Below, one piece after another: positions 26,944 to 39,748 of a stretch of DNA of 64,000 nt; positions within the stretch are counted from its first letter, which is position 1, and the number at the start of each line of letters is the position of its first letter. The notes beneath the pieces were generated by a model that did no database searches, was not told where the DNA came from, and saw nothing but the letters and a program-made list of their open reading frames with translations. The stretch is from Phyllostachys edulis (Eukaryota; Streptophyta; Magnoliopsida; Poales; Poaceae), in the NCBI GenBank assembly GCA_036346405.1, contig CM070567.1, forward strand, positions 40,777,470 to 40,841,469, written 5' to 3'. The translations under genes were made by a program, and so were the position numbers.

Positions 26944-27745
26944 TAACGAGGATCTAATAAACCTCATTTTATTATTTATCTATAATTCTTATTATGGGTG
27001 AATATGACGTCATACAGTTCTTGAGTATACCCTTTATAATCATAAGGGAGAAGCCAACCAGCTGGTCGTAAGCTCTTCTACGACTATCCTCATAGTTGTA
27101 AGTCTTTCACGATCGTTTCATGATCGTAAGTGTCGCTACGATCACCATCTAGTCGTAAGTTCTTCTACGACCAAATTTCCAAGTCGTAAGTTATTCCACG
27201 ACTACTTCATGGTCGAAGCCCTTTATGACTAAGTCACCACGACCACCCTATGATCAATAAAGCTCATGGACAAGTAGGCCCAATTGATTACGGAATCTAA
27301 GGCATAATATACGTTGTTATTCTCCTAAATAATTGCACGTTACACACCATTATCTCTCGACTAGAAACCGCTAGGCGACGGAAGGAGTTAATACCCGACG
27401 ACATTACCAACAATGCGCCCATTACTTGGAATGATGAGGCGCTTCTTGGCCCGAGAAATGGCTACCTCACTTAACACTATAAAGGGCTATGGCCGAGATA
27501 ATGAAGGAGGGCCGATTAGAGATATACAATCGGATATACACACCGAGTAGCAGTGGAAAATTGTAGCATTTTCATCGATTGTAACCAGATACTCAATACA
27601 TACACACAGAGTAGAGTTGTTATTCTCTCCTGAGAAGGCCTCGAACTCAGATAAAAATCCTCATGTCAATCTCTCGCGATGATTTCAGCCTTGGAGACCC
27701 CGAATCAAACAATCTTTACGTAAGATCGGTTCTAAAACACCGACA
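26944..27745 (+). repeat. 5' LTR of G2
   Basis: 802 bp, from TAACGAGGATC to CACCGACA. The 3' copy starts TGACGAGG, so the usual TG end has become TA here. A TATAAAG box lies at 27478-27484. Upstream of it, 27053-27255 is an array of short hairpins described separately. Confidence 0.92.
27053..27255. repeat. Hairpin array in U3 of the G2 5' LTR
   Basis: About seven units of ~29 bp, each a short palindrome of the form GTCGTAAG-n5-CTACGAC or its ATCGTAAG variant. The same array is in the 3' LTR at 55455-55635. Confidence 0.85.
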
Positions 27746-27746
27746 G

Positions 27747-27764
27747 TTGGCGCCGTCCGTGGGG
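27747..27764 (+). other. G2 primer binding site
   Basis: TTGGCGCCGTCCGTGGGG begins one base after the LTR end. A TGGCGCC-type start is common to many plant gypsy elements that do not use initiator methionine tRNA. I do not assign the tRNA. Confidence 0.8.
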
Positions 27765-27818
27765 TTCCTCCGGTAATCTCTTGTCAACACATTCTCTTTT
27801 TCCAATTCTCATGCACTC

Positions 27819-29800
27819 ATGGCAGGAGAATGGAACGAGGAGAACTGGTTCGACTTGGCAGATTACGCAGATGCCGACATGGATGCCGGTTTCAACTATG
27901 AGCCGAGTAATGCATCATCCGATGGTGATGCCGCCTCCGGAAATCATTCTCCAGGAGATCATCCCACCGATGGAGTTGAGGAGGGATCCTTATCCCCCAC
28001 AACAGCAATACGTCCGACCGAGGAATCAGTTTTCTCCGAGGACAAGGGTCAATCTGACCACAAACAGGACTGCGCCCAGGCAGACTCACAACACGACGAG
28101 AGTTTTTCCTCCAAGTATTCGAGTCCCTCCAAGACAGTCCGATCTGGCAAGGCAAGTTCTGGAAGCCATTATTCGGGGCTTCATCAAGATTTGGTGATCC
28201 TATCTCCTGCTAACCCCACAGAGAATGGGATCAAGCACGCTCTCGCAATTTAACCATCCATCCGCAGGACCCACCATGGGATGGAGACTAAGATGACCTG
28301 CAATCCTTCCTGAAGGTGTTTACTCCGAGTCACACGATGGTGTCTCTCGACTACTCCTCAACCGGGGAGGCCTCGAGTGAATGTGCGGATCATCAACGGG
28401 AGGTCTTCGTCCTTCCCTCAGATAAAGATCACTCTCCTAGAGACCGAGGTAGAGATGCTCCCCGAAGATCACACACTGTGCCCACTCGCGTCCTTCCCTC
28501 AGATAAAGATCACTCTCCTAGAGACCGAGGTAGAGATGCTCCCCGAAGATCACACACTGCGCCTACTCGTGGCAATGGCAAGAGCATCACGAGATGGATG
28601 TGACCAACACTCTGATGAGCGTGAGGGAGATTCTCGACATAATCATGCTTCATTGAGACAGTCTCAAGAATCTAATTTTGAGATAGCTCGACGGAGGAAG
28701 ATTGCCGCCTGTAAAAATCTACCGGGCGCCAAGACTACCAAAGGAAGCTCAAGAACTCCAACACATCAACGACTTGCTTGAGAATCCAATTCAAGAGCTT
28801 GCTCGAGCATCAGTTACGATCTCTTCAACAAGAGATCACACAAAGGCTTCGAGTACGATGGCAAGACCGAGTCCTCAAGAACATCATTCGTAAAGTCGAG
28901 TAATACAACTTCCTCACTACTACCATTTGAACAAGTCATCACAGAGATCGGCAAGAACAACAAGTCGATCGTTCTCCCGCCCGAGAAGAGTCCTCAAATG
29001 ACCGACAATCAACAAGCTTCCAGAGGGTGATCGATCACCGCCCGACATAAAAATCTACAAAGCAGCAGATGGAATACGATGAGTATTTCCTCGAAGACCG
29101 AGGCCTACTATAGGTCGGGTCCACTCGCCATCGGGTATCGCCGAGTACGACGCTTAGTGATATCAACCCTTCTTTCCCGCAAAGAAGACGTTAGAAGTTA
29201 TTAACGGATGTCGGCATTCTCACTTGACCTCCGGCAGCTTCATCGGGCCGCCTGCTGACTAAGAAACATGAAGAAATTCGATGGGTCTCAAAATCCTATC
29301 GAATTCCTTCAGATCTACACAACAACTATCCGAGCAAGCAAAGGAGGAGAACATGTAATGGCAAATTACCTTCCAACTGCGCTCAAGGATCCGCTTCTGC
29401 CGTGGCTATTAAATCAACCACTCGAGTCGATCTACTCGTGGCAACACCTTCGCGACCTTCTCATTGAGAATTTCCAAGGTAGTTACAACCGCCTCGAACG
29501 GAGGACGATCCGCACCGGATGAGATGTAATGACCATGAGACCTCGCACAATTCATCGCATTTTACCAGTTCGAATTCCATTCCGAGGTTTCGACTCATCT
29601 CATATCGAGCCTTCAAACAGGAGTTTGCGCAGAAGAATAATGGAGGACATCGCTTTGAACCCTCCTGCCACCGTTGCTGAACTCTTCGAGATGGCCAATC
29701 GATATGCGACTGCTTCTAAGGCAGTCGAATGGAACAACACCATCGATCGAGAAGACAATATGCCTCGAGAGCCAAGCTTAAGGTAGCAAGAAGAAAGAGA
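27819..29800 (+). pseudogene. G2 gag (capsid), frameshifted
   Basis: The first frame starts ATG at 27819 (MAGEWNEENWFDLADYADAD) and stays open for 144 codons. It is acidic and Ser/Pro-rich. An 81-bp tandem duplication lies at 28408-28569. The capsid core is at 29268-29520 (KKFDGSQNPIEFLQIYTTTI, then LLIENFQGSYNR) and continues in another frame at 29640-29760 with EDIALNPPATVAELFEMANR. Gag would assemble the particle. At least three frame changes are needed to read through, so the copy is defective as written. It lies 55 bp after the primer site. Confidence 0.75.
28408..28569 (+). repeat. 81-bp in-frame tandem duplication in G2 gag
   Basis: Units 28408-28488 and 28489-28569 each begin CGTCCTTCCCTCAG and differ at two positions near their ends (both transitions). 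81 bp equals 27 codons, so the frame is kept. Confidence 0.95.
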
Positions 29801-30049
29801 AGAAGGCTAAGAAGTTCAAGAACAAGGCAAAGGGTCAAAACCTCAAGTCGACAGCCCAAGGAGGTCTTGGCCACAGTTTACACGGAGCCACACTTGCCCA
29901 AACCATACTCCAACCGAGGCAAAGGTAGGGCAAACGAGTAGTCGTAAGACGTCAGATGACGACGAGGAGATGCCATTTCAAGATCCGCAGATACCGTGGA
30001 GCACATCTATGGAGGATCATCGCATACGAGTCAAAGCGACAACCTTAAA

Positions 30050-33000
30050 GTCGCCGAACGCGAGGTAAACTCCATTGACTTCCTATCGCCAATAAATTGC
30101 CGGTGGTCGAAAAGTCACCATCTCCTTCGAGAAAGGTGATCGCCTCGATTCTTTGACTCGACTCGTCGATATCCAATCATGGTCGCACTCCACCATCAAC
30201 AACCGCTTCGGTCAATCGAGTGTTAGTTGATGGTTGTAGCTCCTTAAACATCCTATTTACGAAAGTGCCCCGGACGAGATGCGTACCAGACTAAGGTAAG
30301 ACCGGTAAGATACTCTTTTCATGGTATTGTGCCAGGGTCTTCGGCCAAACCTATTGGTCAAGTTTCTCTTCCTTTAACATTTGGTTCACCAAGTAATTTT
30401 AGGACAGAGAAGATCTCCTTTGATGTGGTCCGAGCTAACGCAGATGTCTTCGTGTGGCAAGCATCCGACATGCCCGGAGTCCACATGGAGGTGATCGAGC
30501 ACAGGCTAGCTTTACGGCTTGACAAAGTACCTGTAAAACAAAAATTATGAAGATTTTCCCCTGATCGATGAGATGCTATCAAATCGAATTGACAAGCTAC
30601 TTAAAGGTGCTTTATAAGAGAAGTCGACCACCCGAGTGGTTGGCTAACCTCGTAATGGTTAGGAAGTCGAATGGCAAGTGGCGATGTGTGTCGACTTTTA
30701 TCGATCTAAATAAAGCTTGTCCAAAATATGATTTTCCTTTACCTCGTGATCGATCGCTTGGTTGATTCTACTACTGGTTGTGAAATATTAAGTTTTCTAG
30801 ATGCATATTCTGGTTATCACCAGATCAATACGTGCCTAAACGATGAAGAAAAGACCGCATTCATTACACCATTTGGTATCTTTTGCTATGTCAAAATGCC
30901 ATTTGGTCTAAAAAATGCTAGTGCTTCTTTTCAACGCTTGATGCAATCGACTTTTTTACCTCAACTAGGCCAAAATCTTGAAGCCTATGTTGATGATCTA
31001 GTCGTAAAAAGCATCAAGAAACTTAATCATATTTCATACTTGCAAGAAACATTCAACAACCTCAGAAAGCACCACTTAAAACTCAATCTCGAGAAGTGTG
31101 AGTTCGTGGTCTCTTCAGAAAATTGCTTGGATTCTTGGTCTTTGTACGGGAATCAAGCAAACTCAAAAAATAAAAGCCATTGTACAAATGCGCCCCACCA
31201 CGAAGAAAGAAGTCCAGAAACTCACAGGGTGCATGGCGGCTCTAAGTCGTTTCATCGCATGGCTAGGAGAAAAAGGACTACCTTTTTTCAAACTTCTAAG
31301 TAAACATGAGGGTTTCGAGTGGTCGAAAGAGGCTAATGCAGCCTTTGAGGATGTCAAGAGATATCTTACGAGTGCTCCTATTCTGGTTTCTCCTAAGCCA
31401 GAAGAGACGCTTTTAGTTTATCTAGCTGCCACGCCACAGGCAGTGAGCGTAGTACTGGTTGTAGAACGTGAAAATGTACAATGACCGGTTTACTACGTAA
31501 GTGAAGTTTTACACGGGCCTAAGGAACGCTACCCACAGTCCAAAACTTCTATATGCCCTCCTCATGTCTTTGAGGAAATCATGCATTATTTTCAAAGACA
31601 AACTAGTTGTACCGCCTCGAGTTTCCTTTTGGGAGCGATCCTCCATAATAGGGAAACAATGACGATGGCAAAATGGTCACCGAACTTGGGGAGTTTAACC
31701 TCTATTTCGTATCCCGAACGGCCATTAAATCCCAGATCTTAGCAGCATTTTGTCGCCGAATGGACAAATCCTAAACCTATTCAGATCCTCAAGACGATAC
31801 CCCCACCACTGGATTTGTACTTTGACGGTCGCTACTTTAAGTGGCTCAGGGCTAGGGTGGTCTTGGAATCTCCTATCGAGAAACCTTAAAGTATGCCATA
31901 CGATTAAACTTTCGTGCCACTAACAACGTGGCGTATCACGAAGGTTTGCTAGCCGCATACGAGCCGTGAAAGCGCCTCGATTCGCCGACTACTCGTGAGA
32001 GGAGACTCAATCGGTCATGAATCAAGTCGAAAAGAGTACCAAGGTTTAATCCGACAATGTCTCTTGATTTATCGGAAGTCCGTAAGCTTGAAAAGCATTT
32101 TTTCGCTTTCGAGGCACAATTCATCCTCGAAGGATAATTTCCTCAGAGACCAAATTTGCTTGAATAGCTTCTTCTCGATCTATAGTACCAAAAGGAGTCT
32201 TCCCGAGGAACTCCAACAAATTGGCCCCTCGGTCAAGAACCAGAGACACCTCCTATTGAGACACCTTCTAGAATACGAAGATACTCGATGGCTCCCATCC
32301 ACGAGTATCTTCGTAAAGGTTCCAGACTCGACAATGATCCCAAGGCGTATCGCTTCCAAGGCGATCGCTTATCTCGAAATGCCAAAATATATACTTTGGT
32401 CAAGGAGTCCTCTATAAACGAGGTACTCAAGGGTGCTCATGCGATGCATTCCGCAGGCGAAGGATTAACACTCCGCCATGACATACACGGAGGCATCTAT
32501 GGAACTCATGCTTCCTATGTAACACCGGTTGGTAAGGCCTTTCGACAAGGTTTCTATCGCCAATCACCAGATGACGCCAAAGAGCTGGTTAAGAAATGTG
32601 TACAATGCCGCTTACAAAGAGTAAATACACCAACCGGCCAGCGCACAAACAATCCTCCGTTTTGGCCTTTTTGCACACTGGGGTCTTGATATCCTAGGAC
32701 CGCTCCCAAGGGCTCTAAAAGGTTTCGAAGTTCTTTTTGTGGCTATCGATACATTCACAAATGGATCGGGTTTAACCTCGTGATCGATAACAACGAAAGC
32801 CACAAAACAGCTTCATGATGAAAAGTGTGATTACTTGATTTGAGTCCCAAATTGAATAATCACGCATAATGGTAAATATTTTCGAGCGAAAATTTCAAGA
32901 ATTTTATGACGAGTTGGGTACCAAGCTCGCTTACACTCGGGGCTTGGGTACAAGAATTACCCTCAGATATAAGCGCTTCAGACGATCGCTAGTCGAGCAA

Positions 33001-33421
33001 CAGTGAAATACCTTTATTCTAGTTTTCTTCGTGCCGGCCATGCTTCCACCGTAACTAAAGATCAGTCTACAAGGGTCAAGAATTTCAAAGTGACTCAAAT
33101 TTCAAGAACAACTTCGAGCGACGACATTAACCTCGCTCAAGAGAGGAGAAATCAAGCCTTAATCCGCTCAAATAGCCTACCAAAGAAGCCTTGCACAAAT
33201 ACTACGATCATAAGGTCCAACCTCGCAGCCTTGCTGTAGGTGACTTGGTATTGAGAAAAATCCAATCCCAGTCTAATCGGAACAAACTTTCCCCCAAGTG
33301 GGAAGGTCCTTACATAGTGGTCGAAGTTATACGACCAGGTTTGGTATGACTAGCAATGGAAGACGGGCGAATTCTCTCAAATTCTTGGAATATCGACCAG
33401 TTACGCAAGTTCTACGTGTAA
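30050..33421 (+). pseudogene. G2 pol (PR-RT-RNase H-aRNase H-INT), frameshifted
   Basis: Protease: VDGCSSLNIL near 30218-30250. Reverse transcriptase: 30620-31130, with the active-site YVDDL at 30986-31000 and FGLKNASASFQRLM upstream. Connection and first RNase H: 31270-31480 (PILVSPKPEETLLVYLAAT). A second RNase H-like domain at about 31800-32080 shows LYFDGRYFKWL and LLVRGDS, the position of the extra archaeal-type RNase H known in Tat elements. Integrase: 32430-33400, with a zinc-finger-like VKKCVQCRLQ at about 32589-32618 and a core start near 32690-32760. The stop TAA is at 33419-33421. Frames shift repeatedly; RT is the best preserved (open 30728-31303). Confidence 0.85.
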
Positions 33422-33442
33422 TTTGACCAGCCAAACAATAAA

Positions 33443-36400
33443 TGTAACATCCCAACTGTGTAATTAGGGTTAATCAAGTATAATTATATGTGTAGAAATT
33501 AAAACTTTTTCTCACAACTTGAAAACCCCTAAAATCTCATGTAATTCTTGTCCAAGAGTTGTGTAATCCAAAACACAAAGCTCTTGTTGACCAAAAGTCG
33601 AATTCTCTTCCAATTATTTTAAATCTTGTGCCAAACAATTGAAAGTATTTTCCTTGGTCCCAAAACTGATATGGGACCCTCTGAAAAATATCACAAGTTG
33701 TAAAACTAGTTTGATAAATTTTGGAGGTAAAACAATCCTTTAAACAACCTTAACAAATTTCCTGAGAAAAATGCATTGCATAATAACCTCTGAAAATTTT
33801 ATGCAAGGTTGATCTCATTGTCAGCAAGCTCCAGTCAAAATTTCATCAAATTTGGAGTTCATTTGCTATCTCAAATAATTCTGCTAAGTTTCATTTGTTA
33901 AAACTAAATTTAAAAGCCTACACTGCTCCTTGGCTAGCCACTTTGCAAAGTCGGTCCAAATTTCAACCCCATCCGACCTCCTTCCTCATTTGATGAGGTC
34001 GTAGCCGTTGGATCCAATCCAAAGGCCACGACCTCCCTCAACCAACGCACTCAGACCTCCCTTCAAGTCCTCCGACCGCGTGGACCTCCTCGTCAACGTG
34101 GGCGCCAGACCTCCTCATGGTCAACACCGCAAAGGCTTTCCCACCTCATCAGTCAGAACCGCTGGATCAAAGATCCACGGTCATGACCTCCCCAGTGTGT
34201 TAAACCTCAAAGACCTCCTCGAGTTGTTAAACCATCGCAATGAGGTCATCCCATTTGTTGAGGTCGAGCCGCTGGATCAAATCCAACACCCACGACCTCC
34301 TCCTCAACATACTCTGGCCAGTCCTCCCACTCACGTGAGGTCATAGCCCTTGGATCCAAGATCCATGGCCCCGACCTTCCTCACCGTTAAACTAAACAAA
34401 CCTCCCACTCTAACCAAGGTCGAGCCGCTGGATCGATCCAACACCACGACCTCCCCATGCTATCAAGCACTCACAACCTCCCCATCTTTTGTTGTGCACC
34501 GTTAGATTAAAATCTACTACCACGACCTCCTTTTTGTCTCATGCGCACTGCACCTCCCCAACAAGACGTGAGATCGTGAGCCTTAGATCTAAATCTAAAG
34601 GCCCCGACCTCCTTGTGCTATGCAAGCTCAGACCTCCACCTCTTTTGGTCGGAACCCTTAGATCTAAATCTAACGGTCCCGACCTCCCTTGCTCGCTGCG
34701 CATCATATCGACCTCCCCATCGTCGGTGCCCTTGATTTAAATCCAAAGGCCATGACCTCCCTCATGTCCTTTTGATCGCTGCGTTGAGTCCTCACCGAGG
34801 TCCACACCGCTGGATGGAGATCCAACGCCTGACCTCCCCGTCCCTTTTCCTCACGTATGCTGCTGACATGAAATCGGAGGGCCACGACCTCCCCATCTTG
34901 ATCATGTGGCTGGGACCTCCTCCCACCACTTAAAACATAACGGTTCAAAAATTGATCCGATGGTTAGGACCTCTCCTGTGTCTTATCCAACGGTCACCAA
35001 GACCTCCCCCTGTTCTTCTCCTTCCTCCGCGCATGCGAAGCTCGAGCAATGCATTAATGCGTGTCTCGACCTTGGGGTACATTATAATGTTTCTTGTCGA
35101 CCGCATTTAATGCGTGTCGCCTTTCACCTCATTGGTCACCACGTACCGCGCCTTGTCAACCTCAATGTCCTTGCACCCCATGGACCAACCCGTGGGCTAA
35201 GCTCACCATGGAGCTTAGCCTCACTCATAACCTTCACCTCAGCCTATAAGTCACCCCGGGATCCTCCCTTGGCTTCCTTTGCACACAATTGACCTCACCT
35301 TGCACTTGTGCGTGGTCGAGCTCCTCACCCCAAACTCACCTCCCATCTTGGCCGCCATTGTTGAGGACCTTGAGCTTCTCGGAGCTCAGAGTTCCAAGTG
35401 GCTCCTCTTTCAAACCTTGCTCACTCTTGCTCCTAAAACCTCTTGGAAGTTAACCCTAACTTGAATTGTTTGGGCATTTTTCAGAGGTGGACAAAGTCGA
35501 GCTTGGGGTCGAGCTTTGGGTCGTGAAGCTTCACCGCCTTCCCCAACTCGTCATCACCTCCACGACCTCCCCAAAGACCTTAGGACCTCCTGTGTACACC
35601 CCTTGTTAGTCCTTTAGATGCCGCACCCGCTGAATGCATGTTATGGAGCTTAAGTTTTGGCACACGCTGATTGTCGCGCTGAGCTCCATTTTGCATTTTC
35701 GTAGTTTGGCCGTGGTTGGTCATCTTTTGACCTCTCGGCTCGACGGCGCTCAAGGCCGCCGCCGCCGTTGAGAGGAGGACCATTGCGCGCATGGTTATTG
35801 CGACCCAACCAGATTATTGACCTCACCGGCGGCTCTACATCGCCGGCGAGATCACTTCTTCCCGCCGGGATTTTGTCGGACGTCCCGAGCGTGTCATTGT
35901 CGCTTTTAGGACATAAATTCACCGCTTTAAATGCCCAATCATTGCAATCATGGGGTTAGCGATAAATGCCATTAAACCCGCTCTTGTGCGATTAAAACCT
36001 CCCGCGCGGACCTCCTCATGGTCCCGCCGCATTTATTCATGTCCAAGCGGCGGCGCGAAGTTAAGGCGCTGGTGCGGGCGCCCGCACCTCCTCCGAGGAG
36101 ATCTGAGCGCCCAAGACCTCCTTGCGCTTATCGTGGCCGCCTGACCTCCACGGAGGTCTCAGAACGCTTAGACCTCCGCTTAAGACCTCCCCCGGCCATC
36201 TCACTTTCATGACCTCCCTGTAGATCTTGACCGTCAAGGTCCTCCTCGACGATCTCGACCATCAAGGACCTCCTTGAACATCTCGACCGGCCCAGACCTC
36301 CCCGTGAGGTCCTCGACGATGTAGATCTTCCTCGGGGAGATCTTGATAGTTTGACCTTCCTTTGGAAGATCTCAACCGTTGAGAACCTCCCTTTAGATCT

Positions 36401-38986
36401 GGTCCGCTCCGGACCTCCTTTCCATGTTGTGGTCCGCTGATTTCATGATTCACGGCCCCGACCTCCCTCACCTCGCAAGATGTGTGTTGCTAGGAGGTCC
36501 AGGACCTCTGGACCTCCCGAGCGTGTGCAAGTTGTTCACTGGGAGGTCTTGAGCCGCTGGATCTAAGATCTGTGGCTCACGCCCTCCCATACCCTTGTGA
36601 GTTTTAGAAATTCCAAAGGAGGTCTTAGTTAAACCTGAAATAAGGTATAGACTTTAGAATTTCATATCTCTTTCATTTTAATTCCAAATGAGGTCATTCA
36701 AATTGTGTTAGCTCTGTCTTGAACTTGACTTTAATCCAAAAATGATTGTAAGTTGAGTTCAGCTCCAGAGCACAGCTTTTGCCATTAGATTTTAAAACCA
36801 ACTTTTAAATATACACTCAAATTAATGCTTAACTTGTAAAATACATAACTAATGCTCTGTAGATTATTTTTGAGTGAGACCAACTTTGTTGGTTTCCTCC
36901 ATTAATGGTCTTACTATGAACATTAGTTTTGAGCATGTTGCTGCTAGGAAAATGAGGACTTGTGCATTATAATTTTGTTCAAGTTCTTGTTTTTGAAAAT
37001 TTGTAGAGAGTGAAATATAGCTCCTAATGAGGTGAACTCAATTGTGTTATTCATCTCATGAAGTGCTGGTTTTACAGTAAAAATTTCAGCTTCACTTCTG
37101 TTCTAGAAAATGTTGCCTCATAATTAAATTAGTGAATAGTGCAGTTTGGTATTTTTAGGGCTGAGCAGAATTGTTTTGCTCATAACTTTTGCATTGAGAA
37201 TCCAAATCAATTGGTTCTTGTTGCAAAATCCCCTAAAAATCACTCTCTTGCTGCTGTAGAAAATTCAGAGGATTTGGAGTTCGTTTGCTGTGCTGTCTTT
37301 GTTGTTTTTCGTCGTTTTATCGGTTCTTGATTGCTTTTCCGTTAGGTTTCGACATTTGTGGTGATCCCGAAGTGACCCTCCGCAACAAAGTGACCACCAA
37401 CAGCAAGGCAAGCAGTTTGATCATTTCCATCATTGTCCCATTACTTTAAAGCTTAATATATCGCTTTTACTTCTATGTATGCATGCTACTTTGTGTTAAA
37501 TGTCGCTAGCAAGCCTATAGTTGCATAATCTGTAGGAATTGTTCATCCTCTACTACCATGAGCCTAGGTTATTTGCTGTGGTGGGAGCTCGTTGGATGAG
37601 CTCTTATCACTTAGTAGTTTCGCTTTTAAATTGCTTAGACATGCTTAGTTATCGGTAGAATGGGCGATCATCGACTTAGTCGATGGTCTTGATCACTCAA
37701 AACTGATTATTACTCCTATATGTCCAAAGACTTGTGCTTTGATTAATTTGTAAAATCAAAACTGAAAATAAAAGATTGATTTAGACTTGGGCATATTGGA
37801 TGGATGGTGTGGTTTTGGATGTGGTGGTATGCCCGAGTCAACAAGGACCTAATTCTTGCGCCATTGATCCAAGCAATTTTATGTGCTAACCACACGAGGG
37901 CATATGGAACCCTCTTGACTAAGTACTTTGGGCGGTGTTAATTGGGGTCGCTCGGTTGGTGTGTTTTAAAAATAAAATGTGTGTGTGATGTGGGAGGGAG
38001 CATTAGCTTCCTGAAGGTTGTGTGATGTCTCTTTCTCCCGTGGGTTGTGCGACTCGAATTAGCATTGTCCATTGGAAATGTCTCGAGGACTTAGTCGTGT
38101 CTTGGCACACCTAAGGTAGTGTGCTTAAAGGAAAGGCGGTCGGACGTGTGGGTACATTGGTACACCCTCGCAGGATAAAACTATTCAATAGCCTCGCCCT
38201 AGGTTATGGACACGCTTGGTTATTTCCGTAAGAATTAGACTACAACCTTTAATTAAAACTTGACATGGTTGGTATGAACGGGAGTTCATGCTATTGTTGT
38301 GGTGACTATTGGGTTAGTCACTTCCTGTGTTGATCTTGTTGTTGTTACTATGTTATTATCTCGTTGTTACTTCAACATTTAAAAATGCTTTGCCAAATTG
38401 CCTTCAATCTATTATGTTATTGCAAATAAATGTTGCTTTATGCTAAAATGAGTCCAAAGCCTCATCCACTTAAATAAAGCTTGCATGTAGCTATTTATAG
38501 TTTTGTTATCTCACACGTAAGTCTTGCGGAGTACTTTATGTACTCATCTGCCCGTGGTTGTGGCATTTTTGTGGCTTTTGTTGCAGAGGAAGAAGGAGAG
38601 CTCCAAGAGCCTCTCTTTTGTGCTACGTGTTGCGCTTTCTTGACGACTAGCTTGGCGGTCCGGTCGATGCCTAGGGTTAAGGCACACCGATTGGCTTTGT
38701 GTTATAGCCATCTTTATGGCACTTTTGCTTCATTGTTATCTTTGTAGAATTGTTGCTATTTGGCCTAAGGGCCCTCTTTTGTAATAGCTTTTCCTTATTA
38801 ATATTAACTTCGGTTTGTTGCTTATGTTCTATGTGTTGTATGGAATTGATACATTCTTTTGGTGTGAGGTATGTATATCGCATCCTCGGGAGTATACATC
38901 TCTCGAGACCGGTTTATTTGGTTGATAATACTAGGGTCAATTGGATGACTAAGTATTATGAGCCTAATAAACGCCGAGGTCTCACA
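33443..38986 (+). repeat. 5' LTR of G3 (5544 bp)
   Basis: Nearly identical in order and content to 44092-49650. The first ~520 bp are AT-rich, then about 33982-36600 is a GACCTCC-rich palindrome field, then about 2.4 kb of AT-rich sequence. A TATAAG box at 35245-35250 and several AATAAA-like words further on are the only promoter or terminator hints. ORFs inside it recur in the other copy and show no protein family, so I do not call them genes. Confidence 0.95.
33982..36600. repeat. GACCTCC palindrome field in the G3 5' LTR
   Basis: The word GACCTCC or its complement recurs dozens of times, usually 30-60 bp apart. Many units are palindromes: GAGGTCGTAGCCGTTGGATC is followed by GATCCAA-type and CACGACCTCC halves, or TTAGATCTAAATCTAA is followed by CCGACCTCC. 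Confidence 0.85.
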
Positions 38987-38991
38987 AAAGT

Positions 38992-39003
38992 TGGTATCGA
39001 GTC
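38992..39003 (+). other. G3 primer binding site
   Basis: TGGTATCGAGTC lies five bases after the LTR end. It matches the initiator methionine tRNA type site (as in C1) except for one missing A. Confidence 0.7.
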
Positions 39004-39748
39004 GTTATGACCGTAGTAACGCAAGCTTGGTCGCCCTTAGGATATTTTGAAAACCTATTTTCAAAGCATCAAATGAGTTTTGAATGCTTAGGTAAATTCT
39101 CGGATTTTATTCCTTACCTATCTTAGCTTTCTTCTCATCTCACTCTAATTTGAGTTTTAAAAGTTGTTTTCTCTCTTCCTTCTACAAAATAGTTGTTATC
39201 GATTAACACTGGTTTTTGGGAAAACCAATGAGATTGGCAAATTGAAGTGTGAGCTGCCCACTACAAGGTTTTGAAGTTCGAGTCGGTGATTCGACAAGGA
39301 GCTTGGATGCTAAACACGACAGACAAGCATCAAATTTCCGGACAGCAGCCTCAAAGGTGTCTAATTAGGATAGATAATGAGAGGTTAATCAACTAAAACT
39401 TGTGGGAATAAAAGGGTAAGATGTGATACTAGTTAGCTAAGTATCTAACACTTATTTCGCTGCATTAACCTTGCTCTCTAATAGTTTTAGATCTCATCTT
39501 ACAATCTGATTTTTGATCTTCTCGACCAATTACTCGCTCATTCAATACGGGTTAGTTGAGTTGAGAAGTTGAGCCTTGCGCTTGGTGTTTCTTGGCTGTT
39601 TTAGAGTCTTTTAGAAGCTTTTTAAAGTTTAAATAACCGCTGATTTTGGCCTTCGGTTGGGGTGATATTCCATTCCCTAGTCGTTGGCTTTGCTTTCCTT
39701 AAGGCTTTGTTTTTGGGTCTAGTTGCTAACCAAATTTCATTGTAACAG
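39004..39748 (+). other. G3 leader
   Basis: Untranslated AT-rich stretch between the primer site and the gag ATG. No other feature seen. Confidence 0.6.

Noticed and set aside
27053..27255. Regular ~30-bp repeats that at first resemble a CRISPR array
   Set aside because: Units are imperfect palindromes without distinct spacers, lie in a plant LTR, and recur in introns; no cas-like genes are present.
33998..36471. ORFs in the GACCTCC field (and in 44603-47128)
   Set aside because: They are by-products of the repeated palindromes in both LTR copies, and their frames are not conserved between copies.
38481..39010. ORFs conserved between the two G3 LTRs (also 49146-49692)
   Set aside because: Conservation is due to LTR identity, not selection; no protein family is recognised.
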